DNA of 32,289 bases from an uncultured Clostridia bacterium. GTDB lineage: Bacteria > Bacillota > Clostridia > Oscillospirales > CAG-272. The notes beneath the pieces were generated by a model. That model made no database searches. It was given only the letters and a program-made list of their open reading frames with translations, and was not told the origin of the DNA. The translations under genes and the position numbers were made by a program. The stretch is from positions 1 to 32,289 of the forward strand of contig CALWTT010000061.1 of the NCBI GenBank assembly GCA_944384545.1. The letters are read 5' to 3'. This document shows, one piece after another, positions 22,352 through 28,547 of the stretch (its first letter is position 1; each line of letters opens with the position of its first letter).

Positions 22352-22380
22352 TTGACAAGTTCATATTTGGCCGCTATAAT
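22352..22380 (+). promoter_or_regulatory. Consensus promoter of the radical SAM operon
   Basis: TTGACA (22352-22357) and TATAAT (22375-22380) are both perfect and exactly 17 bases apart, the ideal sigma-A promoter. The leader to the GTG at 22431 is about 45 bases. Confidence 0.9.
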
Positions 22381-22430
22381 AAGTATATCATTTCACGCGC
22401 GCCCTGAAGCCGGGAAAGGATGGCTCTTCC

Positions 22431-23348
22431 GTGCTCCCTCTCTACCGCGATCTCAATCACTTCCTGCGCGAAAAATTCGGCGAAAAGGTCTGTAAAATCT
22501 GCGTGGATGCCGGGTTTTCCTGCCCCAACCGCGATGGACACATCGGGCGGGGCGGCTGTCTTTTCTGCGGGGAAAAGGGCGGGGGAGATTTCATTCCCGC
22601 GCCCGATGCGCCCATCCCCGAACAGATCCGGCGCGGCGCGATCCTTGCCGGACGGCGCGGGGTCCGCAGATTCGTCGCATACTTCCAGAGCTTCTCCAAT
22701 ACCTATGCCCCCATCCCCGTCCTTGCAGCGAAATACCGCGATGCTCTCCAAGACCCTCGTATCTGCGCACTCGCCGTCGCTACCCGACCCGACTGTATCG
22801 ATGAAGCGGTCGCCGATCTGCTCGCCTCTTTTGCCCCACGCTGTTATGTCTGGGTCGAGCTTGGACTCCAGACCGCATCCGAGCATACCGCGCGGCAGAT
22901 GCACATGGGCTATACAGAAAGGGATTTCGAGCGGGCCGTCCGTACACTCGCCTGCCGGGGGATCGATACCGTCGCCCACATTATGGTCGGACTCCCCGGC
23001 CAATCCCACGAGGAGGACCTCCATACACTCGCATTGGTCAACGCACTGCCGGTCACCGGCATCAAAATCCATGCTACGTATGTTTGCCGCGACAGTGGAT
23101 TGGCCAAGCTCTATCTGAGTGGCCGCTATACACCGCTCACCCTGCATCGCTATGTCGATGCCGTCGTCGATCTGCTCTGCCACGCACGACCCGACCTGGT
23201 CATCCATCGCCTTACCGGCGATCCGCCACGCCACTCTCTTCTCGCTCCCGATTTCGTACGCAACAAAATCACCGTTCTCAATCTCATCCGCAAAACCATG
23301 CTGGATGCCGGCCTTGTGCAGGGCTGTCGAAGAAAGGATTCCCCATGA
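22431..23348 (+). CDS. Radical SAM protein of the YhcC/TIGR01212 type
   Basis: The 305-residue protein shows the family's unusual cluster motif: Cys31 in FSCPNRDG, then Cys43 and Cys46 in GRGGCLFC. The three cysteines hold a 4Fe-4S cluster that cleaves S-adenosylmethionine. VELGLQTASEHTARQMHMGY is the typical SAM-binding region, and AHIMVGLPGQSHEED the beta-5 loop. The family is widespread and its substrate is not established as far as I know. GTG is the first usable start, ten bases after AAAGGA; the ATG at 22420 is in another frame. It is the first gene of a three-gene operon and its stop overlaps the next start by four bases. Confidence 0.92.
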   Translation: MLPLYRDLNHFLREKFGEKVCKICVDAGFSCPNRDGHIGRGGCLFCGEKGGGDFIPAPDAPIPEQIRRGAILAGRRGVRRFVAYFQSFSNTYAPIPVLAAKYRDALQDPRICALAVATRPDCIDEAVADLLASFAPRCYVWVELGLQTASEHTARQMHMGYTERDFERAVRTLACRGIDTVAHIMVGLPGQSHEEDLHTLALVNALPVTGIKIHATYVCRDSGLAKLYLSGRYTPLTLHRYVDAVVDLLCHARPDLVIHRLTGDPPRHSLLAPDFVRNKITVLNLIRKTMLDAGLVQGCRRKDSP

Positions 23349-23788
23349 AACACAGATTCCGCACCTTCTTCAAAAACCTCATCCTCTTCTTCCTCAACCC
23401 ACGCCTTCTGCTCTGCTTCGGTCTCGGGTGGATGATCACCAACGGTTGGAGCTATCTTTTCGTTCTCTTCGGATCCCTCTTCTCCATTCCATGGATGCAG
23501 ATTGCCGGCGCCGCCTGGCTCGCATTCCTCTGGTTCCCCTTCACGCCCGAAAAAATCATTACCGTCGCGCTGGCCATTTTCTTCCTCCGCATCTTCTTCC
23601 CGCATGACACCCATACCCTCGCGGTTCTGCGCGCACAGTACCATAAGCTCCGCCGCCTCCTCCGCAAAAAACATCCTGCCGATTCCTCTTTCGCACCTCC
23701 CGGAGCCGGTCCGGAATCCGCCTCCGATTCCGATTCCCATACCCACGCTTCCGTCCATCCATCGGATCTGCCTCCTCCCGGAGTGTAA
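23345..23788 (+). CDS. Small membrane protein of unknown function
   Basis: The 147-residue protein has a basic N-terminus (MKHRFRTFFKN), then hydrophobic stretches at about 13-27, 30-48, 51-66 and 71-85 (FLNPRLLLCFGLGWMITNGW, FPFTPEKIITVALAIFFLRI). A cytoplasmic-looking basic helix with RRLLRKK follows, and then a Ser/Pro/Asp/His-rich tail of about 40 residues. I think similar proteins are common in clostridial genomes, without a known role. The ATG overlaps the radical SAM stop codon (ATGA) and AAAGGA lies six bases before it, so the two are probably co-translated. A link to membrane lipid work is possible because a phosphatidyltransferase gene follows, but this is only context. Confidence 0.85.
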   Translation: MKHRFRTFFKNLILFFLNPRLLLCFGLGWMITNGWSYLFVLFGSLFSIPWMQIAGAAWLAFLWFPFTPEKIITVALAIFFLRIFFPHDTHTLAVLRAQYHKLRRLLRKKHPADSSFAPPGAGPESASDSDSHTHASVHPSDLPPPGV

Positions 23789-23819
23789 TCCCCTCCTCTC
23801 ACCGTAAGAAAGGTATACT

Positions 23820-24431
23820 ATGAATCATCTGATACGAAAACGTCTTACCAAACACGATGTTTTTACCATCCCCAATGCCATCAGCCTCCTCCGACTCCTG
23901 CTCATTCCTTTTATCGTTGCGGCTTTTGTAGCCGATAAAAATCTGATCACCGTCGGTCTTATTCTTTTCTCCGGCCTTTCCGACATCGCCGATGGCATCA
24001 TTGCAAGGCGCTTCCATATGATTTCCGATCTCGGAAAACTGCTCGATCCCGTCGCCGATAAAGCCACCCAGCTTACCCTCATTTTCTGCCTCGCTTCCCG
24101 TTACTCCTTCCTCTACTGGTTCGCCGCCTTCTTTATTCTCCGTGAACTGCTCATGCTCATCTTCGGTCTTCTTGTCCTCCGCAAAACCGATTCGGTACAC
24201 AGTTCCCGCTGGTACGGTAAGGCCGCCACCGTCCTTCTCTATGCCGTGATGCTGGCTGTCCTCATGCTCCCGGATCTCCCCGCCGAAATCACTGCCATCC
24301 TCTTCCTCCTCTGCGTTCTCATGATGGCCTATTCACTTGCATGCTACCTTATGCTCTATGCGGAACGTCTGCATCAGAACGCCCTGCCGCATTCCGCTCT
24401 ACGCCTCCCCGAAGAATCCTGCGATCCGTAA
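23820..24431 (+). CDS. CDP-alcohol phosphatidyltransferase (PgsA-like)
   Basis: These membrane enzymes transfer a phosphatidyl group from CDP-diacylglycerol to an alcohol; the PgsA type uses glycerol 3-phosphate on the way to phosphatidylglycerol and cardiolipin. The 203-residue protein contains the full signature D55, D58-G59, A62-R63, G72, D76, D80 (spacing DG-x2-AR-x8-G-x3-D-x3-D), which binds metal and CDP. TIPNAISLLRLLLIPF at 16-31 is the typical first helix, and several more membrane helices follow. AAAGG precedes the ATG. It is the last gene of the operon, 31 bases after the small membrane protein. The acceptor could also be another alcohol, and this may be a second copy because it is not beside the usual pgsA neighbours. 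Confidence 0.9.
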   Translation: MNHLIRKRLTKHDVFTIPNAISLLRLLLIPFIVAAFVADKNLITVGLILFSGLSDIADGIIARRFHMISDLGKLLDPVADKATQLTLIFCLASRYSFLYWFAAFFILRELLMLIFGLLVLRKTDSVHSSRWYGKAATVLLYAVMLAVLMLPDLPAEITAILFLLCVLMMAYSLACYLMLYAERLHQNALPHSALRLPEESCDP

Positions 24432-24447
24432 GCTTTCTTTGCATTAC

Positions 24448-24486
24448 AAAAAGACCGGCTCTGCACCCAGAGCCGGTCTTTTTCTT
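24448..24486. terminator. Bidirectional intrinsic terminator
   Basis: AAGACCGGCTCT (24451-24462) pairs perfectly with AGAGCCGGTCTT (24469-24480) around GCACCC. A run of A precedes and a T-rich run follows, so it ends both the pgsA-like operon and the convergent nrdD unit. Confidence 0.92.
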
Positions 24487-24490
24487 TCTC

Positions 24491-24868
24491 TTATATCAGG
24501 CAGAAAACCAGAAACGAGGCGACCACTGCTATACTCATCACACAGTCGATTGTAAACAGTACAATGTATCGGCGCACACCGCCGCGCACCGCCCATAACA
24601 GAGATGTACAGGCAAGCAGCTGCAGAATCAGACTTGCAATCCCGCAGATCACCATCATCGGGATCAGCACAATCAGCCCCAGCGCCGCACCCCAGCCTCC
24701 GCTTCCCGTCAGCGTCAGGCGAAAGCATGGCGCGGCGAAAATCACGTAAAACACCACCGCCGCGTATTGCAGTACAGACAGAATGACACCCGCCACACGC
24801 CGGACTTTTTCTCTGCGGACACCGACACTCTCCTTACGCTCCGCCGACGGCCTGGCTTCGGTTTCCAT
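24491..24868 (-). CDS. Small three-helix membrane protein of unknown function
   Basis: The 125-residue protein has a charged N-terminus of about 22 residues (Glu/Arg-rich) and three hydrophobic segments at about 25-43, 53-84 and 100-123. No motif points to a function. The ATG at 24868 has GGAGG eight bases upstream, 24 bases after the nrdD stop, so it is almost certainly co-transcribed with nrdD and ends at the shared terminator. This is the position where nrdG, the activase of NrdD, is usually found. The protein shows no cysteine cluster and cannot replace it. Confidence 0.75.
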   Translation of the reverse strand: METEARPSAERKESVGVRREKVRRVAGVILSVLQYAAVVFYVIFAAPCFRLTLTGSGGWGAALGLIVLIPMMVICGIASLILQLLACTSLLWAVRGGVRRYIVLFTIDCVMSIAVVASFLVFCLI

Positions 24869-24891
24869 TTCCGGCTCCTCCGTCCCATGTT

Positions 24892-27069
24892 TCACAGGTG
24901 CAGTACCCGGTCTTTGATTTCCTGCGTCCGCCCCTGGTTCCAGAACTGCGTCCCGATATATCCGCAGGTCCGCCGCGCTACGTTCAGCTTGTTCTGATCC
25001 CGGTTCCCGCAGTTCGGGCATTCCCAGACCAGCTTTCCGTCCTCGTCCTTCTGGATCAGGATCTCTCCGTCGTACCCGCACTCCTGGCAGTAATCCGACT
25101 TCGTGTTCAGCTCCGCATACATGATGTGATCATAGATGAATTTCATCACTTCCAGCACCGCCGGAATATTGTCCTGCATATTCGGCACTTCCACATAACT
25201 GATGGCGCCGCCCGGCGAAAGCGCCTGGAACTGCGCTTCAAATGCCAGCTTCGTGAATGCGTCGATCGGTTCGGTTACATGCACATGATAGCTGTTGGTG
25301 ATATAATTCCGGTCGGTCACACCCTCGATGATGCCAAACCGCTTTTGCAGGCATTTGGCAAATTTGTAGGTTGTGGATTCCAGCGGCGTGCCATACAGAC
25401 TGAAATCGATGTTCTCCTTCTCCTTCCAGCGCCGGCAGGCATCGTTCATATACTGCATCACCTGCAGTGCGAACGGTGTGGCCGCCGGGTCGGTATGCGA
25501 ACGGCCGGTCATATACCGCACGCACTCCGCAAGACCCGCATATCCCAGAGAAATGGTAGAATATCCGCCGTACAGAAGCCGGTCAATCGTCTCCCCCTTC
25601 TGCAACCGCGCCAGCGCACCGTACTGCCACAGAATCGGCGCCGCATCCGACAGCGTCCCACGCAGGCGGTTGTGCCGGCACATCAGCGCGCGGTAGCACA
25701 GATCCAGTCGCTCATCAAAAATCTGCCAGAATTTCTCGATGTTCCCCCCGGAGCTCAGCGCCACATCCACCAGGTTCAGCGTCACAACCCCCTGATTGAA
25801 GCGCCCGTAATACTTCGGCTTCCCGTTTTCATCCACATACGGCGTCAGAAAGCTCCGGCAACCCATACAGGTGTAGCAGTGCCCCTCCCCGTTCTTATCC
25901 TTTTTCAGCTGCAGCATGATCTTTTCCGAAATATAATCCGGAACCATCCGCCGCGCCGTGCACCGCGCTGCCAGCTCGGTCAGGTAATAATACGGCGCAT
26001 CCTCATGGATGTTGTCCTCTTCCAGAACATAGACCAGCTTCGGGAACGCCGGCGTCACCCACACGCCTTTTTCGTTCTTCACGCCGCGGTAGCGCTGACG
26101 CAGCACTTCCTCGATAATGATCGCCAGATCCCGCCGTTCCGCCTCGTCCTTGGCCTCCCCAAGATACATGAATACCGTCACGAACGGAGCCTGCCCGTTG
26201 GTCGTCAGCAGCGTTACCACCTGATACTGGATCGTCTGTACCCCGCGCTGGATCTCCTCCCGCAGACGCTTCTCCGACAGCTTCTCCAGCTTCTCCGGAT
26301 CCACCTCGCCTGTCAGCTCCTGCAGCTCCGCCGCCACTTCCCGGCGCAGCTTTTCCCGGCTCACCTGCACAAACGGCGCAAGATGCGTCAGGCTGATGCT
26401 CTGCCCTCCGTACTGGTTCGACGCCACCTGCGCGATGATCTGCGTCGCGATATTACAGGCCGTAGAAAAGCTGTGCGGCTTCTCGATCATCGTCCCGCTG
26501 ATCACCGTTCCGTTTTGCAGCATGTCTTCCAGATTCACCAGGTCACAGTTGTGCATGTGCTGCGCAAAATAGTCGGCATCGTGAAAGTGGATCAGTCCCG
26601 CCTCATGCGCATCCACAATGTCCTTCGGCAGCAGAAGACGGCGTGTGATGTCCTTGCTCACTTCTCCCGCCATGTAGTCCCGCTGCACAGAATTCACCGT
26701 CGGGTTCTTGTTTGAGTTCTCCTGCTTCACTTCCTCGTTGTTGCATTCGATCAGTGTCAGGATCTGCTCGTCTGTCGTATTCGATTTCCGGATCAGCGAA
26801 CGCGTATAGCGATACGTAATATACTTCTTCGCCACCTCGTACGCGCCGTGGGCCATAATCTGGGTTTCCACCTGTTCCTGTATTTCTTCCACATTCAGCG
26901 CACGGTCCATCTTCTCGCAGATGTTCTCCACACTCTCCGCAATCCGACGGATCTGGATCGGCGTCATCTTTTCGTCGTCCGGTACCGTGTTGTTCGCCTT
27001 TGTCACCGCCGCTATGATCTTCGTGATGTCAAAGGGGACCTCCGCACCGCTTCTCTTAATGATCTTCAT
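24892..27069 (-). CDS. nrdD: Anaerobic ribonucleoside-triphosphate reductase, class III
   Basis: NrdD reduces ribonucleotides to deoxyribonucleotides using a glycyl radical and is destroyed by oxygen, so it marks an anaerobic life. The 725-residue protein has an N-terminal ATP cone (about 1-95, MKIIKRSGAEVPFD), the barrel core, the zinc site Cys661, Cys664, Cys684 and Cys687, and the radical loop RRTCGYIG with Gly703 near the C-terminus. STACNIATQI contains a likely active-site Cys. AGAGGA precedes the ATG. The promoter carries two NrdR-like boxes, so repression by NrdR when dATP is plentiful is likely. The activase gene nrdG is not next to it. A small membrane protein gene follows by 24 bases. 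Confidence 0.97.
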   Translation of the reverse strand: MKIIKRSGAEVPFDITKIIAAVTKANNTVPDDEKMTPIQIRRIAESVENICEKMDRALNVEEIQEQVETQIMAHGAYEVAKKYITYRYTRSLIRKSNTTDEQILTLIECNNEEVKQENSNKNPTVNSVQRDYMAGEVSKDITRRLLLPKDIVDAHEAGLIHFHDADYFAQHMHNCDLVNLEDMLQNGTVISGTMIEKPHSFSTACNIATQIIAQVASNQYGGQSISLTHLAPFVQVSREKLRREVAAELQELTGEVDPEKLEKLSEKRLREEIQRGVQTIQYQVVTLLTTNGQAPFVTVFMYLGEAKDEAERRDLAIIIEEVLRQRYRGVKNEKGVWVTPAFPKLVYVLEEDNIHEDAPYYYLTELAARCTARRMVPDYISEKIMLQLKKDKNGEGHCYTCMGCRSFLTPYVDENGKPKYYGRFNQGVVTLNLVDVALSSGGNIEKFWQIFDERLDLCYRALMCRHNRLRGTLSDAAPILWQYGALARLQKGETIDRLLYGGYSTISLGYAGLAECVRYMTGRSHTDPAATPFALQVMQYMNDACRRWKEKENIDFSLYGTPLESTTYKFAKCLQKRFGIIEGVTDRNYITNSYHVHVTEPIDAFTKLAFEAQFQALSPGGAISYVEVPNMQDNIPAVLEVMKFIYDHIMYAELNTKSDYCQECGYDGEILIQKDEDGKLVWECPNCGNRDQNKLNVARRTCGYIGTQFWNQGRTQEIKDRVLHL

Positions 27070-27178
27070 CTTCGTTCCTCTTTCTCATTCCTGTTCTCGA
27101 TCCCGGGCGCTCCGGGACGGCGCATTCTATCGATAAGCGACCGGAGTACGGCCGCTTCTTATGGGTGAAGGTAGTATT

Positions 27179-27228
27179 ATTATACCATATCTTGTGTAAT
27201 TGTCAAGGTTTATTCCCACATATTGTGC
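27179..27228 (-). promoter_or_regulatory. nrdD promoter with two NrdR-box-like sites
   Basis: On the minus strand TTGACA (27201-27206) and TATAAT (27179-27184) are 16 bases apart. ACACAAGATATGGTAT (27182-27197) fits 13 of 16 positions of the NrdR box as I recall it (acaCwAtATaTwGtgt). A weaker box with core CACAATATGTGG lies at 27213-27228. The starts are 31 bases apart, three helical turns, which is the spacing known for paired NrdR boxes. The first box fills the promoter spacer and overlaps the -10, as expected for repression. Confidence 0.75.
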
Positions 27229-27300
27229 TCCCATTTTTCACAAACTTCACCGCTGCTTTTTGGTAAAAACGTAGATTTTCAAAAAAAATGCCCGAGCCTC

Positions 27301-27330
27301 TTGACAAATTTTTTCCTGCCCGTTTATACT
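27301..27330 (+). promoter_or_regulatory. Promoter of the structured RNA / RNase III leader
   Basis: TTGACA (27301-27306) and TATACT (27325-27330) are 18 bases apart, with a T-rich spacer. The start point would be near 27337. Confidence 0.75.
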
Positions 27331-27336
27331 GTATAG

Positions 27337-27484
27337 CACAGGGGAACGCTCATCGGAATGCGCCCGACCCGCCCGGTCGGACCCATTCCCATGGTCGGAC
27401 AGGCTGCTCTGGCGCGCAAGGACACCGCGCACAAGACGCACCGACACCGTCACACCGCCGCTTTCCTTCTGCGGCGGTTTTTTT
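27337..27484 (+). ncRNA. Structured RNA of about 150 nt, unidentified (leader or small RNA)
   Basis: A strong promoter and an intrinsic terminator bracket about 150 bases with no good frame. Hairpin 1 (27355-27389) has GGAATG/CATTCC, a 3x3 internal loop, then CCGACC/GGTCGG and a 5-base loop. Hairpin 2 (27394-27445) has GTCGG/CCGAC enclosing GCGCG/CGCGC. GGTCGG occurs twice (27375 and 27393), so CCGACC could pair with either copy, giving two competing folds. It does not match 6S RNA, SRP RNA, tmRNA, RNase P RNA or a riboswitch I know. It may be a free small RNA or an attenuating leader of the RNase III gene 55 bases further on. Confidence 0.5.
27455..27484 (+). terminator. Intrinsic terminator before the RNase III gene
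   Basis: CCGCCGC (27455-27461) pairs perfectly with GCGGCGG (27471-27477), followed by seven T. It lies after the promoter at 27301 and before the RNase III start, so the gene depends on read-through unless it has another promoter, which I do not see in the 55 bases between. Confidence 0.88.
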
Positions 27485-27538
27485 GTGTGTTCCTCCGCGT
27501 ACCTTTTTACGGTATTCTGTTTTGAGGAGGTATTCTCT

Positions 27539-28330
27539 ATGAACCCTGTCTCCCGGATGTCCGGACAGGATATGGAAAAAGCCGAACAGATCCTCGGCTA
27601 CCGCTTCCGCAACCGCGGTCTGCTGCAGCAGGCTTTTACCCGCGAATCCTATTCCAATGAAGCAAAGCAGGCGAATCTTTCTGTCCAGAGCAATGAGGTG
27701 CTGGAATTCTGTGGCGACAGTATTCTCGGCGCCGCCGTCATTACGCTGCTCATGCGCTCCTGTGCTACGCTGGCAGAGGACGGGCTCCGTACCCGGCTCA
27801 ACCAGGGAGATTTTTCGGTCATTAAGAGCAATCTTACCAGCAAACACATGCTGGCCGAGCGCATGCACCTCACCGGACTCCACACTCTCCTTCTCTCCGG
27901 AGAGGGCGACCGTCACCTCGGCATCCTGCAAACCGATTCGGTGGCCGAGGACCTGCTGGAGAGCCTCATCGGCGCGGTCTATTTTGACTGCGGCCAGTCG
28001 CTGGAGCCGGTCATCGGGGTCGTGGAGCGTCTGCTCGATGTCGGGACCTATCTGACCGCACATACCACCCCCTCCGGCCCGCGCATGGCCGTCTCCGCCA
28101 AAAACAGCGTACAGGAATTCTGCGATAAGCACAAGCTTTCCCACCGGTATGAGGAGGTTTCGGTCAGCGGGCCGGATCATGACCGCCACTATGTCTGCGC
28201 CTGTCTTGTCGATATGCCCGGAAAGCCCCTGCGGACGCAGGGGGAAGGAAAAAGCCGCAAGGCGGCGGAGCTGCAGGCCGCTGCTGCCATGTACGCTTTG
28301 CTGTGCGACGCCATGCCGCTGTCGGAATAG
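27539..28330 (+). CDS. rnc: Ribonuclease III
   Basis: RNase III cuts double-stranded RNA, including rRNA precursors and structured mRNAs. The 263-residue protein has the catalytic domain (about 10-165) and a double-stranded RNA-binding domain (about 183-256, with SAKNSVQEFCDKHKL and GEGKSRKAAELQAAAAMYAL). The signature is NEVLEFCGDSIL with Glu56 and Asp60; EDLLESLIGAVY supplies Asp138 and Glu141, so all four metal ligands are present. The catalytic domain is fairly divergent (for example FCGDS for FLGDA), so a paralogue is possible. GGAGG lies eight bases before the ATG. It is not beside smc or acpP as in many Firmicutes, and follows a structured leader with a terminator. Confidence 0.93.
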   Translation: MNPVSRMSGQDMEKAEQILGYRFRNRGLLQQAFTRESYSNEAKQANLSVQSNEVLEFCGDSILGAAVITLLMRSCATLAEDGLRTRLNQGDFSVIKSNLTSKHMLAERMHLTGLHTLLLSGEGDRHLGILQTDSVAEDLLESLIGAVYFDCGQSLEPVIGVVERLLDVGTYLTAHTTPSGPRMAVSAKNSVQEFCDKHKLSHRYEEVSVSGPDHDRHYVCACLVDMPGKPLRTQGEGKSRKAAELQAAAAMYALLCDAMPLSE

Positions 28331-28396
28331 AACCGGATGGCGGATGCAAAGTCCGCTGGCTCCGCCGCGTCACCGGAAAGAAGCGTACCGCCAAAC

Positions 28397-28506
28397 ACAC
28401 ATACACGCAGGGGCGGGGATACATGACAACAGCGATGACACGCTTACCCGGTGCGTCTAAACACATACACGCAGGGGCGGGGAAACATAGTTTCCCCGCC
28501 CCTGCG
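28397..28506. repeat. Palindromic repeat with a neighbouring half copy
   Basis: A perfect 17-bp inverted repeat (28470-28486 with 28490-28506, loop ATA) of the type CGCAGGGGCGGGGAAAC lies between convergent genes. A 28-base direct repeat (28397-28424 and 28461-28488, one mismatch) shows that the left arm with its flank ACACATAC also occurs 64 bases upstream without a right arm. It resembles the palindromic repeats scattered between genes in some clostridial genomes. It may also stop transcripts from both sides, though no T run is present. Confidence 0.8.
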
Positions 28507-28547
28507 TTACTGTCTTTCCGGTTCTGTTCCGTATGATATGCTCTGCC

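Larger units (their letters stand above)
27070..27538. other. Divergent region between nrdD and the RNase III gene
   Basis: The gap holds the nrdD promoter with NrdR-like boxes (27179-27228), a plus-strand promoter (27301-27330), a structured RNA candidate (about 27337-27484) with its terminator, and the RNase III ribosome site. No protein gene is seen. Confidence 0.6.

Noticed and set aside
22420..23118. ATG frame starting 11 bases before the radical SAM GTG
   Set aside because: Out of frame with the radical SAM motifs. Its Ser/Pro-rich translation is a shadow; the GTG at 22431 gives the intact family protein.
24898..26715. Open plus-strand frame of 605 codons opposite nrdD
   Set aside because: Antisense shadow of nrdD, Arg/His/Gln-rich, with no start signals. 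Similar shadows at 3164-5077, 28533-30212 and 30488-32191 were dropped for the same reason.
27337..27484. Identification of the RNA as 6S RNA, SRP RNA or a riboswitch
   Set aside because: The ends do not pair as in 6S RNA, the SRP helix 8 motif is missing, and no riboswitch core I know is present. Left as unidentified.
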